A stretch of DNA of 13,338 nucleotides from Desulfofustis sp. (GCA_030604345.1 JAUVWB010000013.1:1-13338); one strand, 5' to 3'; positions 1 to 8,273 are shown, counted from the stretch's first letter. Numbers and translations: made by a program. Notes: generated by a model not told the origin, from the letters alone.

Positions 1-2
1 AA

Positions 3-311
3 GTGGCCGACAACTATCTGTCCGGATTTCTCATCCCCGGCCTGTTGCCCATGTCCTCCGAGGCACCAGGGAGGAAACGGGGCATCCCGGTCAATTACAA
101 CCCCGATCGTGGTTTCGGCTTCCTGCGCTATTACAAGTTGACCAGCAGCGGGCTGCGGGGGGAAACCGTGTTCTTTCATTGTTCCAAATCGACGGTTCCC
201 CATGATTCTGCCTTTCTTGATGCCACCAACATCTTCGAGTTTTCGATCATCCAGAACCCGGAGAACAACAACCGCACCGAAGCTGCCGACATCTCCCTGT
301 TGGAGTCATGA
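3..311 (+). CDS. Cold-shock-like (CSD) OB-fold protein, possibly cut at the left edge
   Basis: The reading frame is open from the first bases. GTG at 3 is the first possible start, but the gene may begin outside the window. Residues about 27-101 match a cold-shock domain: a first strand (IPVNYN), the RNP1-like DRGFGFLRYYK, the RNP2-like ETVFFHCSK, and a closing strand (FEFSIIQ...AADISLL). The aromatic residues in these motifs are those that stack on single-stranded nucleic acid in CspA-type proteins. The RNP1-RNP2 linker (about ten residues, TSSGLRG) is longer than in CspA, and about 25 residues precede the domain, so this is a CSD-family relative and not a canonical 70-residue Csp. Nucleic-acid binding follows from the family; its target is unknown. 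No terminator is obvious before the next gene. Confidence 0.6.
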   Translation: MADNYLSGFLIPGLLPMSSEAPGRKRGIPVNYNPDRGFGFLRYYKLTSSGLRGETVFFHCSKSTVPHDSAFLDATNIFEFSIIQNPENNNRTEAADISLLES

Positions 312-438
312 CCGGTTGACGGGCGCTCATCGTGGGGTCCGTCGCCGGCGGTAACGGAGATTTCGCGTGGGGTCACGGCTGTTCCGCACGCCGGGAGATC
401 GGGTACGGCAGCGCCGATCGATGGGAACAACCTTCATC

Positions 439-450
439 CGACAATTGTCG
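439..450. promoter_or_regulatory. Perfect 12-bp palindrome upstream of mscS
   Basis: CGACAATTGTCG reads the same on both strands and lies 13 nt before the mscS Shine-Dalgarno. It could be a small operator or chance; no recognised regulator consensus was matched. Confidence 0.25.
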
Positions 451-462
451 TTAACCTCTACC

Positions 463-469
463 AAGGAGA
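463..469 (+). promoter_or_regulatory. Shine-Dalgarno of mscS
   Basis: AAGGAGA lies six bases before the ATG at 476 and fixes that start. Confidence 0.75.
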
Positions 470-475
470 AGAGAA

Positions 476-1312
476 ATGTTTGCCATTGACCTTGATGTGC
501 TACGCAACCTATTGGTTACCTACGGCCTGCGCGTGGTGGCAGCAGCCCTGGTCCTGCTGCTGGGGCTCTGGATTGCTCGTCGGCTGTCGCGACTGCTGGG
601 GGCCATGATGGAGCGTTACGGGGTCGATGTCACGCTGACCAAATTTCTCGGCAACGTCATCTATTATGCACTGCTGGCTGCTGTTGTGGTGGCTGCGGCC
701 GGACAGCTCGGTATCGATACCACTTCTTTTCTCGCCGTTCTCGGCGCCGCCGGCCTGGCGGTCGGTCTTGCCCTGAAGGATTCGCTGGCCAATTTTTCCG
801 CCGGGGTGATGCTGATCCTGTTTCGGCCGTTCAAGGTCGGCGATGTGATTACCGCCGCCGGCGAGACCGGAGCCGTGATGGAGATCTCGATTTTCAATAC
901 CATTCTCAACACCGGCGACAATCAACGAAAGATTATCCCTAACGGCAACATCTTAAACGATACCATCACCAATATTAACGCCTATCCGACCCGCCGGATC
1001 GACCTGGTTTTCAGTGTCGGCTACCATGACAACCTGCAGGAGGCGCAACAGCTCGTCCGCCAGGTGTTGGCAGCTGAGCCACGGGTTTTGCGTGATCCCG
1101 AACCGATCGTCGCCGTCGGGGAGCTGGCGGCATCCTCCGTTGACTTGCTCGTTCGTCCCTGGGTGAAAAGTGTTGATTATTGGGATGTGAGGTTTGCTTT
1201 GTTGGAGCGGGTCAAGGCCGCCTTCGATCAAGCCGGGATATCCATTCCTTTCCCGCAGCAGGATGTCCACCTCTATCGCTGCCCGCCTGAGGACAAGCAG
1301 CGTGCGAATTAA
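476..1312 (+). CDS. mscS: Small-conductance mechanosensitive channel, MscS family
   Basis: A 278-residue inner-membrane channel, close to the 286 residues of E. coli MscS, which opens under membrane tension to release solutes on hypo-osmotic shock. Three membrane segments are visible: about 15-35, 60-80 and the pore-lining TM3 at about 84-115. TM3 shows the Gly/Ala helix-packing pattern (VLGAAGLAVGLALKDSLANF) followed by the family signature LFRPFKVGD. The beta domain has the typical IIPNGNIL (153-160), and the alpha-beta C-terminus ends in GISIPFPQQDVHLY. The start is fixed by the Shine-Dalgarno at 463-469. The glucokinase gene follows after 25 nt on the same strand, so co-transcription is likely. 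The family call is secure; that it is the main osmotic valve of the cell is assumed. Confidence 0.93.
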   Translation: MFAIDLDVLRNLLVTYGLRVVAAALVLLLGLWIARRLSRLLGAMMERYGVDVTLTKFLGNVIYYALLAAVVVAAAGQLGIDTTSFLAVLGAAGLAVGLALKDSLANFSAGVMLILFRPFKVGDVITAAGETGAVMEISIFNTILNTGDNQRKIIPNGNILNDTITNINAYPTRRIDLVFSVGYHDNLQEAQQLVRQVLAAEPRVLRDPEPIVAVGELAASSVDLLVRPWVKSVDYWDVRFALLERVKAAFDQAGISIPFPQQDVHLYRCPPEDKQRAN

Positions 1313-1337
1313 CCTCTTGCCAGGCCGATGAGCAAAT

Positions 1338-2360
1338 ATGGACGCCGGTGAGAAACTGTTTGTCGCCGCGGATATCGGGGGGACGAAGACTGCCGTTGGC
1401 TTGTTTAGCGCCTCCGACCCGAAGTGCCGCCCACTGATCGTAGAGCGCTATCGCAACCGTGATTACGACGGTTGCGAACCGTTGATCCATGATTTTCAAA
1501 AACGTCATGGCGTTCGGTCAAAAATCATTTGCCTCGGTATCGCCGGGGTGGTGGACGGTCCCGAGGTCCGGGTTACCAACCTGCCCTGGGTGATCGATGA
1601 ACGGTCCCTGCAAAAACTGGGTTTTCACACGGTGCTCATGATCAACGATATGACCGCCGTTGCCGCGTCCCTCTCACTCCTCGGTGCGGCCGACCTGCAC
1701 TGTCTGCAGCCGGGCGGTGGGCCGTCGGGCCGGGTGGCGGCCGTTTTGGCCCCCGGTACCGGGTTGGGGGAGGGGTATCTGGTGCAGACGGATGGTTATC
1801 TCTTTCCTTGTGGGAGTGAAGGCGGTCATTGCGATTTTGCCCCGATCGACGACGAACAATGCGACTATGCGACCTGGTTGCATAAACGGTTTGGCGGCGT
1901 GGCCAGCTATGAGATGGCTTGCTGCGGACCGGCGATCGCCCGCCTGTTCGATTTTTATCGGGAGCGCGGGGTGGCGGTTGCCGACGAGACGATGCAAGCC
2001 TTGCAGCGGATCGACGACCGGACCCCGACCATCGTTGCTGCCGCGGTTGCTGGTTCTTGTCCCGCCAGCGTTCGAGCCGTCGAACAGTTTCTGCGGATCC
2101 TGGGCCGGGAGGGCGCCCATCTCGTGTTGAAGGTGTATGCCCGTCGAGGGCTGTTCCTCGGCGGCGGTATTCTGCCGCGTCTGGTCGGAACCCGGCTTTT
2201 TGCCTCTTTCCTGGAGACCTTCAGCCAGCCGGGAACGATGGCCGACCTGCTGGCAGCGGTCCCGGTCCAGGTGATTGTCAAGGCCGACCATGCTCTGCTT
2301 GGTGTTGCCTGGTACGCCGGTGCACATCTGAACCCGACAGGTTTTCGCATAGATGTCTAA
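1338..2360 (+). CDS. glk: Glucokinase (Glk family, ROK/hexokinase fold)
   Basis: A 340-residue cytoplasmic kinase that should use ATP to make glucose-6-phosphate. Motifs in order: phosphate-1 loop ADIGGTKTAV (11-20); LGIAGVVDG (67-74); NDMTAVA (103-109) with the catalytic base Asp104; the phosphate-2 motif APGTGLGEG (138-146); the sugar-binding SEGGHCDFAP (160-169) with Glu161 and His164; a further candidate sugar ligand Glu192; and the adenosine motif LFLGGGILPR (272-281). The C-terminal part (VPVQVIVKADHALLG) also aligns by eye with E. coli Glk. No strong Shine-Dalgarno precedes ATG 1338, and translation may depend on coupling with mscS 25 nt upstream. The last 8 bp overlap the next gene, a second sugar-type kinase. 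Glucose is the expected substrate, but another hexose cannot be excluded. Confidence 0.88.
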   Translation: MDAGEKLFVAADIGGTKTAVGLFSASDPKCRPLIVERYRNRDYDGCEPLIHDFQKRHGVRSKIICLGIAGVVDGPEVRVTNLPWVIDERSLQKLGFHTVLMINDMTAVAASLSLLGAADLHCLQPGGGPSGRVAAVLAPGTGLGEGYLVQTDGYLFPCGSEGGHCDFAPIDDEQCDYATWLHKRFGGVASYEMACCGPAIARLFDFYRERGVAVADETMQALQRIDDRTPTIVAAAVAGSCPASVRAVEQFLRILGREGAHLVLKVYARRGLFLGGGILPRLVGTRLFASFLETFSQPGTMADLLAAVPVQVIVKADHALLGVAWYAGAHLNPTGFRIDV

Positions 2361-3474
2361 GACTGGTGATCATGCCGGGGAGGCTGCACGAAATCCAGTC
2401 CTTCTCTGGCTCCTGCAGCACTATTTCACGGATCCCGTGGAAATAATCGGAAGCGAAGTGCTGGGGCGGGGACGAATCCATGATACCTATCTGGTTCACC
2501 ACCGGAACCGGCCACCGCTGGTCGTGCAGCGCCTCAACGGGTCGGTGTTTCCCGATCCGGTCTGTGTCGCCGAGAATGTCGCTCTGGTGGGTGAGCATCT
2601 GGTTCGACGGTGTACCGATCGTACTGACGATTTTCGGGTCCTGCGGACCCTGCCTGCCCGTGACGGCTCCTCTTGTGTACTCAGCTCGGCCGGCGAGATC
2701 TGGCGAATACTGGAGTATATCGATGCGCTGCCGGTCCCACCAGCGCTTATGGGCGCACCGCATGTCTTTGAAGTGGGCCGTATACTCGGACGCTTCCATC
2801 AGCTGCTGAGCGATTTCGACGCTGCGTATTTGTGTCGGCCTCTGCCGGGGTTTCATGACTTGCCTGGTTATTGCCGGGACTATGAGCGCGCGCTCGTGCA
2901 GTTCCCACACCGGCGCACCGGTGATTTGCTGGCCTGCTGCACCCTGGTGAAGCAGCGCCTGGGCACTGCTTCAGTGTTTGCAGAGGCGTTGGCTCATGGC
3001 GATCTGGTCGAGCGTGTGGTACACGGTGACCCGAAGGGCGACAATGTCCTTTTTGATCGGCAGGCCGAACGAGCCGTCGCTCTGGTCGACCTGGATACCG
3101 TCTCGCTCGGGGCAGTGCCCTACGATCTTGGCGACTGTCTGCGTTCGCTCTGTAACCCGGCCGGGGAGCGTCCGACTGGACGAAATCGGATTGGTTTCGA
3201 TCTGGGTTTGTGCCGTCGATTGCTCACGGGCTACCACGCTTCCGGCGCTCTGCTGACCGATGGAGAACGACACTATCTCTACCAGGGCGTTCGTTTGGTG
3301 ACCTTCGAACTGGGACTGCGGTTTCTCACCGATTACCTGGTGGGAAATCGCTATTTCCGGGTTGTCCACCCGGAAGACAACCTCCGGCGGGCCCTCGTCC
3401 AGTTTGAACTGCTGCATACCGTCGAGAAGCAACAGGCGGCAATCGAATCGCTGGTGCACGAGATTTGGCGTTAA
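2353..3474 (+). CDS. NahK-like aminoglycoside-phosphotransferase-fold kinase
   Basis: A 373-residue kinase of the APH / N-acetylhexosamine 1-kinase type. Seen directly: an N-lobe with VLGRGRIHDTYLV (36-48, nucleotide loop) and PPLVVQRLN (54-62, candidate ATP-positioning Lys replaced by Gln/Arg); the catalytic loop VVHGDPKGDNVLFD (222-235) with base Asp226 and metal ligand Asn231; and the metal-binding ALVDLDTV (243-250) followed by PYDLGDCLRS. The last two blocks closely resemble NahK, which phosphorylates GlcNAc or GalNAc at C1. ATG 2353 lies inside the end of glk (8-bp overlap), so translation is coupled. A sugar is therefore the likeliest substrate, although the same fold also phosphorylates choline, homoserine and methylthioribose. 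Family sure; substrate not. Confidence 0.75.
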   Translation: MSKTGDHAGEAARNPVLLWLLQHYFTDPVEIIGSEVLGRGRIHDTYLVHHRNRPPLVVQRLNGSVFPDPVCVAENVALVGEHLVRRCTDRTDDFRVLRTLPARDGSSCVLSSAGEIWRILEYIDALPVPPALMGAPHVFEVGRILGRFHQLLSDFDAAYLCRPLPGFHDLPGYCRDYERALVQFPHRRTGDLLACCTLVKQRLGTASVFAEALAHGDLVERVVHGDPKGDNVLFDRQAERAVALVDLDTVSLGAVPYDLGDCLRSLCNPAGERPTGRNRIGFDLGLCRRLLTGYHASGALLTDGERHYLYQGVRLVTFELGLRFLTDYLVGNRYFRVVHPEDNLRRALVQFELLHTVEKQQAAIESLVHEIWR

Positions 3475-3491
3475 CCAGGCAATTACCATGA

Positions 3492-4679
<1,188 letters not shown>

Positions 4680-4727
4680 TTAAGTTAACCTTTATGTTTT
4701 GCTAGCAGAGGGTAAATCGATTCTTTC

Positions 4728-4735
4728 AGGGAGGT
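4728..4735 (+). promoter_or_regulatory. Shine-Dalgarno of yajC
   Basis: AGGGAGGT sits six bases before the ATG at 4742 and is the strongest ribosome-binding site of the left block. Confidence 0.75.
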
Positions 4736-4741
4736 AGTCGT

Positions 4742-5107
4742 ATGACAGGTATAGCCTACGCGGCCGAAGGGGCAGCAGGCGGAGGAGCAGCCGGGGGACT
4801 TGCGTCGTTCATCCCGTTAATCCTTATTTTCGTGGTTTTCTACTTTTTGCTCATCAGGCCGCAACAGAAACAGGCCAAGCAGCACCAGGCCTTTCTCAAC
4901 GATCTGAAAAAGGGGCAGAAAGTCATCACCAAAGGTGGCATTTTAGGTGAGATCACCGGCATGACCGATGGTATCTTGACCCTGGAGATTGCCGACAATA
5001 TCCGGATCAAGGTGGCCCGTGACGCCATCGCCGGTCCACAGGCCGGTCAGGAGGCGAAAAGCGAAGCAGACGGTAAGGAGAAAAAGGTCAAGTCGTCCGG
5101 TTCCTGA
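4742..5107 (+). CDS. yajC: YajC, preprotein translocase accessory subunit
   Basis: A 121-residue inner-membrane protein of the SecDF-YajC accessory complex. It has a short Gly/Ala-rich N-terminus, one membrane helix at about 22-40 (FIPLILIFVVFYFLLI), the family hallmark RPQQKQAKQHQAFLNDLKKG, then the cytoplasmic beta-rich stretch with KVITKGGILGEI and a charged Lys/Glu tail. The start is set by a strong Shine-Dalgarno. tgt-yajC order is widely conserved, normally followed by secD and secF. Here an intrinsic terminator follows about 45 bp later and the next genes are convergent, so secDF must lie elsewhere. Confidence 0.95.
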   Translation: MTGIAYAAEGAAGGGAAGGLASFIPLILIFVVFYFLLIRPQQKQAKQHQAFLNDLKKGQKVITKGGILGEITGMTDGILTLEIADNIRIKVARDAIAGPQAGQEAKSEADGKEKKVKSSGS

Positions 5108-5151
5108 GGCATCAGGGGCTGTTGATCTTCTACAGGTGTAGAACAGGACAG

Positions 5152-5184
5152 GGGTGAGCAGCTGCGGCTGGCTCACCCTTTTTT
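5152..5184 (+). terminator. Rho-independent terminator after yajC
   Basis: GGGTGAGC (5152-5159) pairs perfectly with GCTCACCC (5171-5178), an inner AGC/GCT may add pairs, and TTTTTT follows at 5179-5184. There is no matching A-tract on the left, so it acts mainly on the + strand and closes the tgt-yajC unit before the convergent azlD. Confidence 0.88.
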
Positions 5185-5187
5185 ATA

Positions 5188-5499
5188 TTACCAGCCCAGG
5201 CCTCGACCGATGGCGACGATGGCAACGCCGACCAGCATGGAGATAAAGACGTTGCCCGTCTTGATGCTGCAGAGGCCGGTGATCACGGTAGCAAGCCAGC
5301 CAACCGGCCCGGCGGCGACCGCCGCGGGAACGATCAGAGAAAGAAGGATCGTTCCCGGCAGCGCATCCATGAAGGTTCGGAACCTGCCGGTCTTCGGCAG
5401 GCGACCGGCCAACAGCAGGCCGGAGATACGCAGACCGTACGTGACCAAGGCGGCGGCTCCGATGGTAAGCCAGACCAGCAGGGAGTTCTCGGGTGTCAT
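5188..5499 (-). CDS. azlD: AzlD-family branched-chain amino acid export subunit
   Basis: A 103-residue hydrophobic protein with about three to four membrane helices (SLLVWLTIGAAALVTYGLRI; TILLSLIVPAAVAAG; VGWLATVITGLC; VFISMLVGVAIVAIG). The LRISGLLLAGRLP and ALPGTILLSL segments are typical of the small partner of AzlC. AzlCD (YgaZH in E. coli) forms a two-component exporter linked to branched-chain amino acids. ATG at 5499 overlaps the azlC stop in an ATGA arrangement, so translation is coupled; an upstream in-frame extension to 5577 has no support. The stop lies only 4 bp beyond the yajC terminator tract. Confidence 0.88.
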   Translation of the reverse strand: MTPENSLLVWLTIGAAALVTYGLRISGLLLAGRLPKTGRFRTFMDALPGTILLSLIVPAAVAAGPVGWLATVITGLCSIKTGNVFISMLVGVAIVAIGRGLGW

Positions 5500-6203
5500 G
5501 GCGTTTCCTGCTGCCCTTTGTCGCTCAGGGCGGCAGCTACCACTGCCCCGGCGATGCCGCCGCAAATGATATACCATTTCCCCGGCAGAAGGAGTTCACT
5601 GCCAACGGCCACCGCTGCTGCGGTCAACCACGGGAGCAGGTCGCTGCGCCCCTTCCAGAAGCTGAAGACCAGAGCGGTGAATACGGCCACGAAAGAAAAG
5701 TCGAGTCCGTAGCGTTCGGGCTCGGTGATGACCGCGCCGAGTCCGTGTCCGAGCAGGGTGCCGGTACACCAGGCGGCCTGCACGCATAATCCTCCCCCGA
5801 GAAGAAACCAGGGCGAAATGGTTTCCTTGTGGAAACGAGCCATGGTGATTGCCCAGTTTTCGTCAGCCACCAGGTGCATGAATGCCATTTTCCCCCCCAA
5901 CGAGGTCTTGTGAAAAAGGGGACTCAACGAGGCGCCGATGAGCAGGTAACGCATATTGATCACCAATACCGCCAGGGTGATTTCGGCGATCGGCAGCGGC
6001 GGGAACCACATGTCGACCATGACGAATTGAGCTGATCCGGCGAAAACGGAGAGATTCATGATCAGCAGTTGATACCAGCTCAACCCTTTTTGCGCGGCCA
6101 ACAGGCCGAGAACACTTCCATAGGCGCCGACACTGGCCGCCACCACCAGATTTGCGGTGAAACCGGCGAGCAATTCCTGTTGACTCTTCTTCCTGTTACG
6201 CAT
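5496..6203 (-). CDS. azlC: AzlC-family branched-chain amino acid permease
   Basis: A 235-residue multispanning inner-membrane protein, the large subunit of the AzlCD exporter. Family features seen: the N-terminal GFTANLVVAASVGAYGSVLG; LLIMNLSVFAGSAQFV (the conserved S-AG-AQF block); VLVINMRYLLIGASLSPLF; and HLVADENWAI. Hydrophobic segments then continue to the end. azlD follows with a 4-bp overlap. The Shine-Dalgarno before ATG 6203 is weak. The gene is divergent from the cyclase gene across a 400-bp gap that must hold its promoter. Export of branched-chain amino acids follows from the family; the substrate is not readable from the sequence. Confidence 0.9.
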   Translation of the reverse strand: MRNRKKSQQELLAGFTANLVVAASVGAYGSVLGLLAAQKGLSWYQLLIMNLSVFAGSAQFVMVDMWFPPLPIAEITLAVLVINMRYLLIGASLSPLFHKTSLGGKMAFMHLVADENWAITMARFHKETISPWFLLGGGLCVQAAWCTGTLLGHGLGAVITEPERYGLDFSFVAVFTALVFSFWKGRSDLLPWLTAAAVAVGSELLLPGKWYIICGGIAGAVVAAALSDKGQQETP

Positions 6204-6261
6204 CGTTGTACAAAACTTCGTTCATACCGATGCCTTCCCAAGATTCACATTGCACAGGCAA

Positions 6262-6290
6262 CCCGGAAGTGGTCCATGGTGACCATCGGG
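6262..6290. promoter_or_regulatory. Imperfect inverted repeat upstream of azlC
   Basis: CCCG (6262-6265) pairs with CGGG (6287-6290), and TGGTC (6270-6274) with GACCA (6281-6285), around the loop CATGGT. It lies about 60-85 nt before the azlC start and could be an operator or leader hairpin. No U-tract, so not a terminator. Confidence 0.25.
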
Positions 6291-6464
6291 TGAGTGGGAG
6301 CGGCACGGCAACGAATCGGCAGATGAATCTTTGCTCAATCTCCAGCCTTGTCCTTTGCTGGCGGGTACCTTACGGGATGATGACTATAACCGGAACCGGA
6401 TGGTTTGAGCAAGCGATGGATTTCACCGGGGAAAGGGCGACAGGGGAAGGGTCGTGTCTTTTTG

Positions 6465-6493
6465 TTGTTCAAAAGGCCAAAGAGGGCTATATT
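6465..6493 (+). promoter_or_regulatory. Weak sigma-70-like promoter candidate for the cyclase
   Basis: TTGTTC (6465-6470), a 17-bp spacer and TATATT (6488-6493) resemble -35 and -10 boxes. The -10 matches at five of six positions, the -35 at only three. The cyclase start lies about 110 bp downstream. Confidence 0.28.
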
Positions 6494-6603
6494 CGCTTTC
6501 TGTCCAGATCAAAAATTATGTTTTTTTAGGATGTTGCCAATGATCTCCAGGCCGACCCGATATTTGTTCCGGTGAGCTTGGTGAAGGGGGTGAGCAGCGT
6601 ACC

Positions 6604-7686
6604 ATGATGACCATGCGCCTGAAATATCATAAATATTCTCAGCTCAGGGTTTTTCTGGTGGTCTCCATCCTCGTCGGTGCCACGTTGTGTGTCGTGCAGT
6701 CAGCTCACGTATTTATCCGCTTCGATCTGGCCTTCTTTCGCATGGAGTCGCTGGCCGGTTATCAACCGATTCCTTTTTCTGTCACCGTCCTCATCATCAT
6801 GTTTCACAGCCTCTTTCCGGGGATTATCATCCTCGAAGAGGGGGTGGTCAAAGGGATCATCTATACGGTTATTGCCTGGATCTTCTATACGGTCCTGGTC
6901 CATTCCTATTCGGAGGCGTTCAAGCTTTTCATGCCGATGGCGGCTCCGCTGATCGGGACCTTGGTGTCGGTGATCAGGGTGTTGGGCTGGGGGTCGACCG
7001 TTCTCGAGGAAGAAAAAAACGATATCAAGAAGACCTTTGGTCACTTCGTTGAACCGAGTATCGCCACCCTGGCCATCGAGAATCCGGATCTGCTGGAAGA
7101 AGATGGGGTGCGCAAGACCGTGACCGTGCTGTTTGCCGATTTGCGTGGTTTTACCAAGTTGTGTCGGGACATCGAGCCGGAGCAGGTGATCAAGATGATG
7201 CGGGAATGTTTCGGTAAGCTCATTTCGATCGCCCGGGCCAACGGCGGTGTCATTGACAAGTTGATCGGCGATTCGTTGATGGTTGTCTGGGGCAACCCGG
7301 TGGATCGGCCCGATCACGCCGAAAAAGCGGTGGAAGCGGCGCTGGAAATGCAGGCCATGATGCGTAATTTGCGTCAGAAGTGGCGCAGCAAGCTGGGCGT
7401 CAACGTCGATCTCGGTATCGGTATCAACACCGATCAGGTGGTGGTCGGTACCATCGGCTCGGAGGAGTTTTGCGACTATACCGTACTTGGATACGGGGTC
7501 AATATCGCTTCTCGTATTGAACGGGGCTGTCCGGGAGGAGAGATTTGTGTTTCTCGGAAGACGGCGGAACAACTCAATGGGCTTTATCAATGCGAATTTA
7601 TGGGGCGCTTCGAATACAAGAACGTCAAAGACAAGATCGAGGTGTTCCGGGTCGTCCAGCCCGCCTATCAGGGCAAGAAGACGTAG
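6604..7686 (+). CDS. Membrane-anchored class III adenylate/guanylate cyclase
   Basis: A 360-residue protein expected to make cAMP. Residues about 15-130 hold roughly four membrane helices with no recognisable extracellular sensor. A linker with FGHFVEPSIATLAIENPDLL (145-164), common before such catalytic domains, leads to the cyclase domain at about 170-352. Catalytic residues present: metal-binding Asp179 (VLFADLRGFT) and Asp223 (DKLIGDS); adenine-selecting Lys219 and Thr293 (DYTVLG); transition-state residues Asn300 and Arg304 (VNIASR). The Lys/Thr pair suggests class IIIb and ATP as substrate. The usual G-D-G in that last motif is G-Y-G here (Tyr297), a position that varies in the family. 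The helices resemble those following CHASE2 domains, but CHASE2 itself is absent. The 3' end overlaps the convergent Yip1 gene by 19 bp. Confidence 0.9.
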   Translation: MMTMRLKYHKYSQLRVFLVVSILVGATLCVVQSAHVFIRFDLAFFRMESLAGYQPIPFSVTVLIIMFHSLFPGIIILEEGVVKGIIYTVIAWIFYTVLVHSYSEAFKLFMPMAAPLIGTLVSVIRVLGWGSTVLEEEKNDIKKTFGHFVEPSIATLAIENPDLLEEDGVRKTVTVLFADLRGFTKLCRDIEPEQVIKMMRECFGKLISIARANGGVIDKLIGDSLMVVWGNPVDRPDHAEKAVEAALEMQAMMRNLRQKWRSKLGVNVDLGIGINTDQVVVGTIGSEEFCDYTVLGYGVNIASRIERGCPGGEICVSRKTAEQLNGLYQCEFMGRFEYKNVKDKIEVFRVVQPAYQGKKT

Positions 7687-8237
7687 ATTGCGCTGACGCT
7701 GAAGATCCACATGCCGGCTACGGCCAGGATGGCTCTTCCGTCACTCAATCTCTGCCCGAAGATCAGACTTCTTTTCAACAGCCAGAAAGACCAGATAAAT
7801 GCCGCTGCCAGTGGCACCAGCAGCAACGGTGGTATTCCCGGCCCCGGGGAGTAACGCAGCGCGTAGTTGAGCAGCGGCGCCAGGAACCAGAGCGGCACTG
7901 CCGCTAACCCGATCAGCTGGAGACATGCCAGCAGCCCCCCCGACCCTCCCAAAGCCTTGGCCGCTGCCCAGTAGATCAGGCACATCCCGAACAGGGCGAC
8001 GAACATGGTGACGATCCCGTAGCAGATCATCAGCAGGCCCAGGAGCAGCAGTGCCCGTCCCTGCAGGTCCTGAATTTCGGCCCTGCCAAGGATTCCAATC
8101 ATGTTCGACAGTCCGAAAGATATGCCGAGGATGATGATGTTGATCACCATGACTCGTCGAGCCTTACCGTTGTCAACAAGGCGGAAGACGCTTGCACCAC
8201 CCACCGCAAGATCCGGTATCTGTTGGAAGTAGTTCAC
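7668..8237 (-). CDS. Yip1-type multispanning membrane protein
   Basis: A 189-residue hydrophobic protein with about five membrane segments. The layout fits bacterial Yip1-domain proteins: a short amphipathic N-terminus, then VINIIILGISFGLSNMIG, LLLLGLLMICYGIVTMFVAL, a Gly-rich turn (LGGSGGLLACLQLIGLAAVP), LLLVPLAAAFIWSFWLL and a closing helix. No catalytic residues are seen and the function of bacterial members is not settled. Translation starts at GTG 8237 (reverse strand) without a strong Shine-Dalgarno. The gene sits just downstream of the symporter terminator, so it needs its own promoter or read-through, and its stop codon lies inside the cyclase gene. The family assignment rests on topology and a few conserved patches. 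Confidence 0.6.
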   Translation of the reverse strand: MNYFQQIPDLAVGGASVFRLVDNGKARRVMVINIIILGISFGLSNMIGILGRAEIQDLQGRALLLLGLLMICYGIVTMFVALFGMCLIYWAAAKALGGSGGLLACLQLIGLAAVPLWFLAPLLNYALRYSPGPGIPPLLLVPLAAAFIWSFWLLKRSLIFGQRLSDGRAILAVAGMWIFSVSAIYVFLP

Positions 8238-8273
8238 GAAATAAGACTCATCAAGGGGTGCTCACGAAAAGAC

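Larger units (their letters stand above)
6204..6603. other. Gene-free divergent intergenic region (azlC / cyclase)
   Basis: These 400 bp separate two divergently transcribed genes and should hold both promoters. An open frame of about 107 codons on the + strand (6206-6529) has no recognisable domain, no Shine-Dalgarno and an unlikely composition; I do not count it as a gene. An imperfect hairpin at 6262-6290 and a weak + strand promoter candidate at 6465-6493 are listed separately. Confidence 0.6.

Noticed and set aside
6206..6529. Open frame of about 107 codons between azlC and the cyclase
   Set aside because: No ribosome-binding site or domain, and it covers the space needed for two divergent promoters.
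6700..7710. Long - strand open frame opposite the cyclase
   Set aside because: His/Asp/Arg-rich shadow without domains; the + strand has every cyclase catalytic residue.
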